Source: Cotesia glomerata (lineage: Eukaryota; Arthropoda; Insecta; Hymenoptera; Braconidae). Taken from it: 64,000 bases of DNA. Below are positions 1 to 11,466 of the stretch, piece after piece. Below the pieces are notes generated by a model. The model was given only the letters and a program-made list of their open reading frames with translations, was not told the DNA's origin and did not search any database. The translations under genes and the position numbers were made by a program. Where the stretch lies: assembly GCF_020080835.1 (NCBI RefSeq), contig NC_058160.1, positions 1,302,001-1,366,000 of the forward strand, in the 5' to 3' direction. The first letter of the stretch is position 1, and every line of letters starts with the position of its first letter.

Positions 1-130
1 TACAGTAGTTTTTTTCAACAATTTTAAAAAACTTTAGAGCCACTATTTTCCTAATATTTAAAAAATTAAACTTTCTTTTGTTACAAACAAGGACCACTTT
101 GACACTATTTTGTAAATTATTCAAAAGCTG

Positions 131-595
131 TTAAGGAGGTATTGCGGCAAGAAAAAGACACCAATAGGTTACGGCTATTGGTTTCTTTCTCACGCACTAG
201 TGCTGCCTTTCTTTACAAACAATCGTTGACTTACTTGCACTCACGTAAAATATCGAAAGTCACTAACTTCAAACATTTCTTATAAAAAAATAAATACCGC
301 TCGTTTGTGTTATTTTTTATAAAAAATACTTGTTATAACTTCAATTAAATATTCTCAGTTTTTAAAAAAAATCCTAAGAAAAGTACGGTTGTTATTCAAA
401 AAAATGTTCACTCTAACTACGGTCTGAATAGGGAATACATGTTAAATGTACGATTTTTAATTGCAAATATTTCAAAAATTAGCACCGCAAGGACTATTAA
501 AAAAAATTTATTCGTGTAGAGGACACTTAAAAGTACGCGTATTCAAAAATTGAAGAGTATTGTAAAAAAAGCGATATTGCACAGTACCTCCTTAA
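131..595. mobile_element. Element K, TTAA-flanked non-autonomous DNA transposon
   Basis: A 457-bp segment (135-591) is bounded by TTAA on both sides. Its ends are inverted: GGAGGTATTGCGGC on the left, and the right end read in reverse is GGAGGTACTGTGCAATA. A 4-bp TTAA duplication is the signature of piggyBac-like and some Kolobok-type elements; the superfamily cannot be settled from the ends alone. The interior is AT-rich with no long open frame, so it is a MITE-like derivative. A second copy of the terminal sequence, GTACAGTACCTCCTTAA, lies at 1291-1305. Confidence 0.6.
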
Positions 596-763
596 ATCCA
601 CATTCTAGTGTGTTGAATCAACACCTGAGAGTGTGAAATTTTACACACTAGAGTGTAATATTCTACACAAAAATTTTTACACCTTACACAATGACGAAAA
701 ATTTTTTACTGTGTACATAAAAATCATTAAAACAAGCTAATTAGTAAATAATTAATTGAATAG

Positions 764-1315
764 GTGTTTTCTTTATCAATCGTGACAACGCCACCGAGCA
801 CTGATGAAGATCCAGTTATCAGCAGCATTGATGAAGCCCTTTCGGATTTTAAGAAACTAAATGACAATGTGACTAATAACAATGTTTCTAGCAACAAAGT
901 AAAGTCGTTAATATACCGTGTTATGGGAAGTTTACAAGAAATAGTCGATCCAAAAAATATTGTCCATGATGAAGTACCATCAATAAGAAGCGTAAAATTG
1001 TCGCCCTTCAATGCAACTCATCAAAATAAATCCCTTATCAAAAAGACAACTTTCGCTGATGAAGAGAGGAAAGCAATGGAACATCGCGACACTTCTGAGA
1101 ACCCGAAAAATTTCATCATCAAAAATAATTATCAAGTTCATTTTGAGCCAGAAGAGGAGGAGGCTACTTTGAGTCCTCCTGCTGTTAAAAATAATTTCAA
1201 TTCATATTCAAAAGAACTTCACGATATTAACCACCCCCTTGTTTGTAATTATACAGAGAGAATAAAAAAAACTGTTCCTTTCTGGATTTTGTACAGTACC
1301 TCCTTAAAAAAATAA
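764..1315 (+). CDS. Unrecognised open exon, possible 3' exon or transposon-derived fragment
   Basis: An open frame of about 183 codons in very AT-rich DNA. It opens right after an AG (…TTGAATAG), so it is more likely an internal or last exon than a start; the first codon of the frame is GTG. The product is hydrophilic and Ser/Asn/Glu-rich, with an acidic run (EPEEEEA) and basic stretches. It shows no signal peptide, membrane segment or domain I can name. The last codons run into GTACAGTACCTCCTTAA, the end sequence of element K, so the reading frame either ends inside a mobile-element terminus or belongs to a larger relative of K. No upstream exon was found. Base composition is less AT-extreme than the flanks, which supports coding. 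Confidence 0.4.
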   Translation: MFSLSIVTTPPSTDEDPVISSIDEALSDFKKLNDNVTNNNVSSNKVKSLIYRVMGSLQEIVDPKNIVHDEVPSIRSVKLSPFNATHQNKSLIKKTTFADEERKAMEHRDTSENPKNFIIKNNYQVHFEPEEEEATLSPPAVKNNFNSYSKELHDINHPLVCNYTERIKKTVPFWILYSTSLKK

Positions 1316-2116
1316 ATAAATGATTATTGTGTCTGATATTTATTTTTAACTAGCTGTTACTCGCCCGCTCCGCTGGGCACTTTATAGAATTGCATTTTTA
1401 TCTCTAGGCTTGAAATTTAATTAGAGTATTGTTTTGACTTGCACAGATTCCTAATTCTATCGAATTGGCATCTACCTTTTATCCATGTAATTATTCTAGC
1501 TAATATTCATTGTAACTTTCAATGTGCAATCATTATAACATTCCCGTGTCTTTCTTACAAAAATCAATAATAATTGATATGAAAAAAAAAATTTTTAATG
1601 AGCATTGAACGTTTCAGTTAAAGAAATTGCAGGTCTCATAAGTGAAGGAATCCGCCTAGTATATAAAACATAACCAATAGAATTAAAAAATTTATTTTAA
1701 ACAAATGACAATCGAATAGAATAAATTTAGTTACATTAAAAATTCATTATTTTTAAGTCAAAAAAATATAGCTTCCGGATAAGTAATCACCAACATATCA
1801 TATACTAAAACCTTCTCTGAAACACGCTGCATCTTATGGTATAATCATTATTCTGATTGGTTCAGTAGTTTTAGCAGTATAACCGTACAAAAAAACCGGC
1901 TCTCCATTTATTAGTATAGATTAAACCATTAAATATATTTGTCAAAATATTTTTGAGCGCTACTCTGTACTTCTCTGAGAATGAGAGACCACTTGGAGTG
2001 TAAATTTTATTAATAATAAATTTTAGTAATGAATAATTTAAAAAATACTCATTCATTAAAATCAAGCGTAAAATTTATTGTCAATAAACCTTAAAGAACA
2101 TTTATCGACAGCAAAA
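1316..2116. other. Intergenic, nothing recognised
   Basis: AT-rich spacer between the + strand open exon and the convergent minus-strand secreted-protein gene. It holds a short GC-richer stretch near 1358-1385 (ACTCGCCCGCTCCGCTGGGC), with no frame or repeat I can assign. Confidence 0.4.
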
Positions 2117-4640
2117 TTATATATCAGGTAAACGCAGTTTACTTTCGCCTTCACTATGCAAATTTATCTTGCTATCATTAAAATCAGTAAACGTGCTGGG
2201 TCTATTATTTGTCGGTTTTTGAGTGTCCAAAACAGGCGTGGCACCATTATTTCCTCCTCCTAAAGCGGCCTCTGCTCTTTCGTTCAACTCCGCCAATTTA
2301 CGTTCCAATTTCTGAGTGATAGCCGCAACTTTTGTGTTGTAATCCTCGACAGCGTTGTCAGTAGCAAGCATCAAATCAGAGACAAAAGAAGCATATTTAG
2401 CTTGAAGTGCTTGATCGACTGCTTTGATTGTATTGTTGCCTAATTCATACTGATTTTGCTCCACAAACGAGCCGATATTTCCCAGGAAATTAATAATATA
2501 TTCCTTAAATTCCCTTACTATTCCCACTAAGTAATTATCGACGGATTCATACAGTTCGTCTCGGGAAGCGTTAAAACTTTTTTGTAAGCTCTCTAAAATT
2601 TGAGCTGGGTTGGGTTTTTCTTGGCTTGGACTATCATCAGGGTTGAAACTGTCCAATGGTTTCAATCCCTTCATTGTTAAGTATCTTTTGAATTCCGGGG
2701 AGTTGATAATACTTACAGCTGGTCCATTGTATCCTGAATTTTGAGATATTTGCTACAATAAAAATTATAATTATAGAAAAATCTAAATCATAATAAAACA
2801 TAGTCGATTTATAATAAATAATAAACTTCCACGAAATAAAATATATGAAATATACAAATGGGAAAATCTGGATATTTGTGTCGTATACGCTTCATTTATT
2901 TTTAGTACCAAGAGCTTCCGATAGGTGGCGAAAATTTCTCGCTACCAAAGAGTTCGCTCAGACCTTATAGATATCAAGGAAAATTCTATTTCAAAGAATG
3001 AATTTATTATTCTTATTGTGAATTTATGATATTTATTATTCAAATGTTTCAATTTAAATTTTATGTACACAAAAAGAAAAATTTCTTGACTGGAGAACAA
3101 AATTCTTGGTTCAAGAAAATTTTCAGGTGCGTGAAGGAAGACCGAAGTTGTGTTGGCCGAAGTAATAATTTTTCTTGAAATTCTATTCTTGGTGGAGGTC
3201 ATTTTTTCTTAATTCAAATTATCATAAATACTTGATACAATAAATTTTTATATTTGATCAAGATTTTTAGATACTTTAGGGAAGCAGCGCCACCTACTTC
3301 AGCTGAGAAAAAAATTTTCTCACCTTGAGAAAATTTTTCTCCTGAATATTTGATACCCATTTTATATTATTTTAGCGTGCAATTATACATATTGAATGAA
3401 AAAGAAATGATGAAATATTATTTGATCTTCCCATTTGACATGTTAATCAATTAAAATATTAATGAAAATTTACTTCTATCTTTCTATTTAATTTTTTGGA
3501 GCAAGAGAGAAATTTTTTCAAGACAAGAAAATTAACTTCTATCAAGAACTAAATTTTTTGGAGCAGAAGGCTGAATTTTCTCAAAACAACAAGATTTTCT
3601 TGCCTTAAATAAATTTTCTTAGATCAATATACGTATTTCTTAAAGCAAGAGAATTAATTTTGTTGGAATAAGTGAAATTTCTTGTCAAAAAAAAATTTTT
3701 TTTCGCTCAAGAAAATAATTAGAAAGAAAAATATTTTCTTGATTCAAGAGAACCTTTTTTTTCTGTGTACAAAAAAATAGCATTAAAAACAGCAATAAAA
3801 ATTATGTAAACCTCCAAAAAGCTTAAGTATAATTATTAATAATTCCAACTTCAATGTTTATCATTTTTTAGGTAAAAAAATAGCATATGATAGGTAAAAA
3901 ATATCAAGAAAAATTATTAAACTTTTAAGGTAATAATTTTAGATTTTAATGCTTAGATTTTAATTTTAAGCGAAACGATCCGAGTTGAAACTTCGCATAA
4001 ATAATTTGGACAAACTTATTTATAAAAAAATTTTTTTAAATATTTATCCCAAAAATTCTATGCTGTCAATTGACCGTTCGAATCTTTGTAAGCGCGATAA
4101 CTATCCACTAAAATTATTAATCGAGCTAGTTATTTTTCTAAAAGGTCAATAATTTCCCGATAAAGAACCCTTGAAAAAATGACAGTTTAAATCCGTCGTG
4201 TTTAATTGTAATTAATAAAACTTTAACCCGAAAATTCGACATCGAATAACATAAATATAAAAAGTGCCGTTGATTTCCGAAATTTGTGCGACATAAATTT
4301 TCTCTAGCCACGTCCATCTAACGGAGAATAACTAAAATAATAATAACAACCAAAAAATAGTGAAACGGCAGAGACATCTAAGGTATTCGACTCTCCTTGT
4401 CGACCTAACCAATTACTAGTGGTTGCGTCTGAAGCGCGAAATTCAATTTTTTTCGCTCGCTCCTTTTTTAATTCCATTTCTTTCGGAGGTTTAATATTAC
4501 AATAAAATTTTTAAGTTTTTTACTGGCGACAACTTGCTTAAAATGAACGAATATTAATAATAAAAAATGAAGGTGTGAATTCCTACCTGAGAAGAGGTAC
4601 TAGCAATAACTGCTAGACAAATAATAGCAATAGCGATCAT
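2117..4640 (-). CDS. Small secreted helical protein, two exons
   Basis: Exon 1 is 4587-4640 and exon 2 is 2117-2752, joined across an 1,834-bp intron with donor CAG|GTAGGA and acceptor TTATTGTAG|CAA. The join is in phase and gives 229 residues. Residues 1-18 (MIAIAIICLAVIASTSSQ) form a clear signal peptide, so the product is secreted. The mature part has no cysteine and is Gln/Asn/Glu/Lys-rich. Its central region (about residues 70-175) has heptad-like amphipathic helix spacing, with a probable coiled coil near KLERKLAELNERAEAAL. There are three N-glycosylation sequons (NAS, NNT, NDS) and a low-complexity tail. This start is chosen because it gives the signal peptide and lies about 90 bp below a TATA box. 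I do not recognise the family; a haemolymph, cuticle or gland (including venom) protein is possible, but nothing here decides it. The intron carries a B element. Confidence 0.75.
3068..3767 (-). mobile_element. Element B, copy 1
   Basis: A 700-bp copy of family B in reverse orientation inside the intron of the secreted-protein gene. Its ends are CACAAAAAGAAA and …TTTTTTTCTGTG, flanked by TA. The interior carries the family hallmarks: repeated TCAAGAAAAT-type motifs and the internal box AAGTAGGTGGCGCTGC (here reversed, near 3285). There is no coding capacity; short frames across it are repeat artefacts. Confidence 0.75.
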
Positions 4641-4699
4641 CGCAACTAATAACTTTCCACTTGGATACGATGCGTTAGGTATAATTGACAATTATCAAT

Positions 4700-4750
4700 T
4701 GACTGGATAGCTTGAAGCAACCTACACTTATATATGACACTTTTACGTCA
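4700..4750 (-). promoter_or_regulatory. TATA promoter of the secreted-protein gene
   Basis: On the minus strand TATATAAG lies at 4728-4735, about 90 bp upstream of the ATG at 4640. An initiator-like CCAGTCAATT lies roughly 25-30 bp downstream of it near 4703. A CRE-like TGACGTAA sits just upstream at 4743-4750. The spacing is that of a focused insect core promoter. Confidence 0.55.
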
Positions 4751-5310
4751 TAGACGCCAAAAAATAAAATAATGTATGTGGCCAACACTTGTGTAACGTT
4801 TATTTAAGTATTATTATTAAAGTCTCATGGATTATAATAGGCATATTATTCATTGATAATTACATATTCATTAGAGATATAATGTTATCAGTCGATGAAA
4901 GTTATCAATATTTTCGGAGATATAAATTATTATATTTGTCGTCTTATTTTTTATAGACGACCTTCTATTATTTTTTTTCGATCTATTTTTGATGAGTTCT
5001 AATTTACTATCGTCGTTGCAACCAGTCGTTAATTGTTCTGACTAATCAGTATTATTATACTCCAAGTGATTGGTTCATTCTCGATTTTTATGATAAGCAC
5101 GTATACTTACTTATAGCTTCCGGCTAATTCGGCGTTTATTAGGTTATTTATTTTGATGGACAAATTTCAACATTCTTGCTTCAATTTCGGTAATCTTTTC
5201 TTATGCTTTTATGACAGTTTACTTAGAATTCAACTTTTATAAAAATTTAATTTTTAAAAAAATTTCCTTACGCTCTTTTGGTTTAAAAAAAAATTTTTTT
5301 AATCAAAAAT

Positions 5311-6712
5311 ACACGGAAAAAAGTAAACTGTAATAAATAATAGTCGAATTATAATAAGTAATGATCAACTGCTAAAAATTACCATTTCAAACAGTAAAAT
5401 CGTGATTTTAATAATCATTATGTAATATTTATCATTTAAATGCTACAATTTATTCTTTAAATGAAAGAAAATACTATTTCAAACAGTAATATTCGCTATG
5501 TGAATGACGAAAATGTTAAAGTATAATAATTAATAATTTTGACTTTGATATTTATCATTTCGTACCTAAAAAATAATCGCATTATATGTAAAAAGTATAA
5601 AATACAGTTGCTAAATTTCTAATACAAGCAACGTCAATATTTACAAAGTAAAATGGTAAATTTTGAACGCAACGCTAAAAATCAAACTATAATTATTGAC
5701 TTTCTTGGACTGGTAAAATATATATTTTAAGAGTAGAATTTTTACTGTGTCAAATGTTAAATTCTCCCAGTGTGAGACCCCCTTCTCCTCATCTGAGTTC
5801 CCCCTTCTCTTCATAGTATGGGCTATATATTGAAACGGCAATTTTTACTGTTTGAAACGGTAATTTTTCAAGATGAGAGAGTCGTTATTTACTATAGTGA
5901 CAGCTATTAATCACTTATTTTCGATATTAAACAATAAATTGTGACTTTTACACTTTCTACATTAAGTTCTGTACATGGAAAAAAGTAAACTGTAATAATT
6001 AACAGTTTATTTGTAATAAGTTATGATAAATTGCTGAAAATTACCATTTCAAACAGTAAAATCGTGATTTTAATAATCATTATGTAATATTTATCATTTA
6101 AATGCTACAATTTATTCTTTACATGGAAGAAAATACTATTTCAAACAGTAATATTCGCTTTGTCAATGTCAAAAATGTTAAAGTATAATAATTAATTAAT
6201 AATTTTGACTTTGATATCTAACATTTCGTACCTAAAAAATAATCGCATTATATGTAAAAAAGTATAAAATACAGTTGCTAAATTTCTAATACAAGCAACG
6301 TCAATATTTACAAAGTAAAATGGTAAATTTTGAACGCAACGCTAAAAATCAAACTATAGTTATTGACTTTCTTCGACTGGTAAAATATATATTTTAAGAG
6401 TAGAATTTTTACTGTGTCAAATGTTAAATTCTCCCAGTGTGAGACCCCCTTCTCCTCATAGTGTGGACTATATATTGAAACGGCAATTTTTACTGTTTGA
6501 AACTGTAATTTTTTAAGATGAGAGAGTCGTTATTTACTATAGTGACAGCTATTAATCACTTATTTTCGATATTAAATTATAAATTGTGGCTTTTACACTT
6601 TGTACATTGTTCTGTAATATTTATATTTTGGCCACCCCGATGTCCGCTTTACTGTTTGAAACTATAAAAACTAACCGGAATCCGAGTGAATTTTACAGTT
6701 TACTTTTTTCCC
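5311..6712 (+). mobile_element. Element A, tandem pair (copies 1-2)
   Basis: Two head-to-tail copies of family A. Copy 1 (5311-5971) starts ACACGGAAAAAAGTAAACTG and stops internally at …AAGTTCTGTA, where copy 2 begins at once with CATGGAAAAAAGTAAACTG and runs to a full right end near 6712 (TTTACAGTTTACTTTTTTCC). The arms are long, imperfect inverted repeats rich in TTTCAAACAGTAAAA. The interior has a pyrimidine block (CCCCCTTCTCCTCAT). There is no coding capacity. Confidence 0.8.
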
Positions 6713-8483
6713 TGAATGTAAAGCAAAAAATTATTTTTCAGTAAAAAAAAACTAAAATTTCCGCTTTTTGAATCAGCAGCACGACATCATAAAGGAATTT
6801 TATGGATAAAATAAAAAAAACAGATCATTTGAATCACTTTATTGTCACACGCCATGTCGGCTTTGGGGGTGTCCTTTATCTGGTGTATTTAATAGTTGGA
6901 TACAGTCACTAACGCATTATAATAATTATCATTATTTTTATTATTAATATTAATATTATTATTATTTTTTTATGTTATTATTATTGTTATCAATATTATT
7001 ATTTTACACAGAGTCATCATAAAGCTATGTACTCGCTTAAAATATACATCAATATATCAATATATATTTTAATAATTATATTACATATAAATCAACACAT
7101 ATATTCAACAACAGTAAATTTATGATTCTCAGTTGGTCGGATCACTCATACAATCTCATATGTACAGTCTCGACAAACTTTGTCGTTCTTGTTCCCAGTA
7201 TGTATTTAAATAATTTTTTTTTTTTTTGTTAATTACACCGACATATTATTCATAATTAACGACTCCATTTTTTTTAATCCATTTATCATAAATCATAAGC
7301 AAATAAACTACAAAAAACTCATATCATCAAAGATAACTTATTTTATGTAATTGTAATACAACATTATTGTTATTATCTTTATCAATATCATCATCAGTTT
7401 TATTATTATTATTTATCAATACATAGTTTTACGATGACTCTTTATTAATACAATTTTTTTTCTAATCATACAGCTGAGATTTTATTTATTTTTAGTGATT
7501 TATGGTTCAACATTATTCAATTTTTTTTCTGCTTTTTTTTTTATTTTTTATTAACACAACATGGTCACATTCACGCATTTTCAATGAAATACAATTGTTG
7601 TTATTAACACGCCCATATTTAATATTATCATGATTATTTTTATTATCAATCATAATCACGTATCTATATCACCATTGACAAATTAGAAATGTACGAAGCT
7701 TTTTTTTATTTAATAATAATAATTATTATTATTATTTATTTTTTTCGATTATCACGTGTAAACTCGAGTAACTTTTCTATACTGTTTTTGGAATGATTTC
7801 AATAACAATAATTATCAATTTCTTAACGATTCATTCCATGGTTGTTTTAGTTTTTTATTTTTAAACTTTGTTATTCGAAGACTCGGTGGTATTTTACAAT
7901 CACACTATTTTTAACCACGTAATTTTTATTAAATACTGGATCGATTGCATGGTAAATAATTCATCGTTGGCATCAATGTAATTGTTTTTTTTTTTTTGTT
8001 TTTTTGTTACATTTGTTGTTTTTTGGTTAATTTAAAAGGTCTCAAGATTCTAGTGGAAAGAACATATTTTATATTTCTATTTTGATGGAAAAACAAAGAG
8101 TGATTTTAAAAAAATATTGTAATTTCTGATTTATTTATAGAGTACATTGCAGTTGCTGCGACAGATTAAATGATTTTTTTTTAATTTTTATTGACTCTTA
8201 TAGTGTTAATTATTTATAAAAAAAACTTTGAGAAAGAAAAACTTTGATGCATGTGAAAATACGATAATCGGAAAAAATAGACACGAAACAAATTTTAAAG
8301 TTATAGATAATTGATATTCGTATCTTCGAAGATACGTATGTGATATTTCCAAATTATTATATATTTCCAAATGGGAAGAATATCTAACTCAAAAGAAATT
8401 TTATCTAGTAGATTAAAGAATGATAAATGAATATTTAGGAAAAATGAATAATTATTAAATTTTTTTCTCAAAAATCTATCATA
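6713..8483. other. Low-complexity AT region, no gene seen
   Basis: Long runs of ATT/TTA microsatellite-like sequence and poly-T tracts (for example 6920-7010, 7360-7410, 7700-7740). A slightly GC-richer patch lies at 6845-6885. No frame, RNA or repeat boundary could be supported. Confidence 0.5.
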
Positions 8484-8705
8484 TCGACGGTCTAATTAGC
8501 AATTTAACTCCTTATTTTTTAGAGGGTGATGTTTTAATATTTTGATGTAGCAATAAACCAATTATAAATTATTTGAATGATCCAAACCAAAATATTATAC
8601 CTTTAGCAGATATTAAATGGTTTTTTAAAGTGATAATTAATTTTTATCTAATTATTTTTTCGTACAAATGGAAGATTCTCTAAAATGGAGTTGGACAATT
8701 TGCTA
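8484..8705 (+). mobile_element. Element O, copy 1, truncated
   Basis: Starts with the family terminus ATCGACGGTCTAATTAGCAA and matches the copies at 9667-11466 (inverted) and 49409-49664. Its right end is lost where element B begins. Confidence 0.6.
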
Positions 8706-9652
8706 CACAGAAAAAACACAGTAAAAATTTTACGTCATTGCGTCAAAAATTTTGTGTTAAAATTTTTGTGTTAAATATTTAACACTTTTATGTGTAAATT
8801 TAACATTAATTGTGTTAAATTAACACAGAAAATGTTAAATTAACACAAAAAGTGTTAAATATTTAACATAAAATTTTTAACACAAAATTTTTGACACAAT
8901 AACGCAAAATTTTTACTGTGAAGGCTCACTTGAGCCAAGAAAATATTTTTCTTCTTAATTATTTTCTTGAGCGAAAAAAAAATTTTTTTTGACAAGAAAT
9001 TTCACTTATTCCAACAAAATTAATTATCTTGCTTTAAGAAATACGTATATTGATCTAAGAAAATTTATTTAAGGCAAGAAAATCTTTTTGTTCTGAGAAA
9101 ATTAAGCCTCTTGCTCCAAAAAATTTAGTTCTTGATAGAAGTAAATTTTCTTGTCTTGAGAAAATTTCTCTCTTGCTCCAAAAAATTAAATATAAAGATA
9201 GAAGTAAATTTTCATAAATATTTTTATTGATTAACATGTCAAATGGGAAGATCAAATAATATTTCATCATTTTTTTTCATTCAATATGTATAATTGCACG
9301 CTAAAATAATATAAAATGGGTATCAAATATTCAGGAGAAAAATTTTCTCAAGGTGAGAAAATTTTTTTCTCAAGGTGAGAAAATTTTTTTCTCAAGGTGA
9401 GAAAATTTTTTTCTCAGCTGAAGTAGGTGGCGCTGCTTCCCTAAAGTATCTAAAAATCTTGATCAAATATAAAAATTTATTTTATCAAGTATTTATGATA
9501 ATTTGAATTAAGAAAAAATGACTTCCACCAAGAATAAAATTTCAAGAAAAATTTTTACTTCGGCCAATACAACTTCGGTCTTCCTTCAGGCACCCGAAAA
9601 TTTTCTTCAGCCAAGAATTTTTTTCTCCAGTCAAGAAATTTTTCTTTCTGTG
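8706..9652 (+). mobile_element. Element B, copy 2, carrying element F
   Basis: Starts CACAGAAAAAA and ends …TTTTTCTTTCTGTG with TA on both sides. It is interrupted after its first dozen bases by element F (8717-8920). It also contains a local triplication of a GGTGAGAAAATTTTTTTCTC unit at 9350-9415 that other B copies have once. Confidence 0.75.
8717..8920. mobile_element. Element F, 204-bp palindrome
   Basis: Almost the whole 204 bp is one inverted repeat, from CACAGTAAAAATTTTACG to the mirror AAATTTTTACTGTG. Its arms are full of TGTTAAAT / ATTTAACA motifs. It interrupts the left end of element B. With no loop to speak of, it should fold into a single hairpin. Confidence 0.65.
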
Positions 9653-9684
9653 TAAATAAAATCACATACCGACGTTCTAATTAG

Positions 9685-11230
9685 GGCGCGTCCATAAATT
9701 ACGTGAGGCATTTTTGAGAATTTTTTAACCCCCCCTCCCCCCTTGATAAGATTTCGTAAGATTTTCCTCAACTCCCTCCCCCCTCCCCTAATCTCACGCG
9801 AGATTATTCAAAATTTATGTTTTGGCTGTAAACGGGTTGGATTATTGAGAAAAAAAGTGCCATTCGGCTACACCCGACATGGATAGGTAGATTTCTTGTT
9901 TGAATATTGAAAAAAACACGTTAATAAAAGGCCGTAATATCCTAAAATTTATTTTTTATTATATTTTTGCAAATAACGATATGAGACTGACTACAGCAAA
10001 TAGATATTTAAAGACATCTACCTAAAAAATAGGATTTTTTACATATAAAAGTCATTTGATGATAAAAGCTAAAATTTAATTTATTATTGATTTTTGAATT
10101 TTCTCAACTACGAAATAAATTGAAAAAAGTATTAAAAGTCGACGAACAATAGTTTAAATTGAAGATAATTAAACATATTAGGACAAAATTGTATTAAAAT
10201 TACGACATGAGACCGGCTATCACCGATAGATTTCTAAAGAAATCTATACCTAAAAAATTAGTGAATCCTATCGATCAATAATCAAATTAAACAATCGAGC
10301 GCTACTTTGCTGCTCTGCAGGGTTCAGACGAATACGACAAACACTATTGTGTCAAATTTGGCCATATTTTATTATAGAAATACTTTTCACGCAATTTTAC
10401 ACACAGAAAGAATGGTTCACTTGAACCAAGAAAATATTTTTCTTGCTAATTATTCTCTTGGGCGAAAAAAAAATTTTTTTTTGACACAAGAAATTTCACT
10501 TATCCCAACAAAATTAATTCTCTTGCTTCAAGAAATACGTATCTTGATCCAAGACAATTTATTTGAATCAAGAAAATTTTCTTGTTTTGAGAAAATTTTT
10601 CTCTTGTTCCAAAAAAATCAAGTTCTTGACAGAAGTAAATTTTCTTGTCTTGAGAAAATTTTTCTCTTGCTCCAAAAAATTAAATATCTCGATAATAAAT
10701 TTTCATTAATATTTTTATTGACAAATATGTCAAATGGGAAGATCAAATAATATTGAACCATTTTCTTTCATTCAATATGTACAATTGCGTGCTAAAATAA
10801 TCTAAAATGGGTATCAAATATTCAAGAGAAAAATTTTTTCAAGGTGAGAAAATTTTTTTCTCAGCTGAAGTAGGTGGCGCTGCTTCCCTAAAGTATCTAA
10901 AAATCTTGATCAAATATAAAAATTTATTGTATCAAGTATTTATAATAATTTGAATTAAGAAAAATTACTTCCACCAAGAATAGAATTTCAAGAAAAATTT
11001 TTGCTTCGGCCAAGACAACTTCGGTCTTCCTTCGGGCACCTGAAAATTTACTTGAGCCAAGAATTTTATTCTTCAGTCAAGAAATCTTTTTTTCTGTGCA
11101 CTGTTTTCTGCTAGAGAAAAAATTACGTGATATTTGTTAAGATCCCCCCTTCCCCCTAAGTGAGATTTGGTAAGATTTAGCATGATCCACTCCCCCCCTA
11201 GAACACCTCACGTAATTAATGGACGCCCCC
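9685..11230. mobile_element. Element P with nested B copy
   Basis: Terminal inverted repeats GGCGCGTCCATAAATTACG on the left and, read in reverse, GGGGGCGTCCATTAATTACG on the right. TTAG is present on both flanks as a 4-bp direct repeat. C-rich tracts follow each end. The interior is AT-rich and non-coding and has been split by element B copy 3. Confidence 0.6.
10400..11098 (+). mobile_element. Element B, copy 3
   Basis: Full-length copy, from CACACAGAAAGAATGGTTC to TTTTTTTCTGTG, nested in element P. The 147-codon open frame across it (10307-10750) is made of the repeated TCTTG/CAAGA motifs of the element and is not a gene. Confidence 0.75.
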
Positions 11231-11466
11231 TTAGCAAATTGTCTAACTCCATTTTAGAGAATCTTCTATTTATACGAAAAAAACAATTAGTTCAAAATTT
11301 ATTATCACTTTAAAAAACCATTTAATATCATTATTATCTAATAGAGATTTAATATTTAGGTTCGAATCATTCAAATAATTTATAATTCGATTATGGCTAC
11401 GTCATAATGTTAAAAAATCACCCTCTAAAAAATAAAGTAAGACAAATTGCTAATTAGACCGTCGAT

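Larger units (their letters stand above)
9667..11466 (-). mobile_element. Element O, copy 2, split by element P
   Basis: The left terminus CCGACGTTCTAATTAG (9669-9684) and the main body (11231-11466, ending GACCGTCGAT) are the two parts of one reversed O element. They are separated by element P, and TTAG is repeated at both junctions. Confidence 0.6.

Noticed and set aside
9055..10750. 71- and 147-codon frames
   Set aside because: Built from the repeated TCTTG/CAAGA motifs of element B and present in several B copies with stops at differing places.
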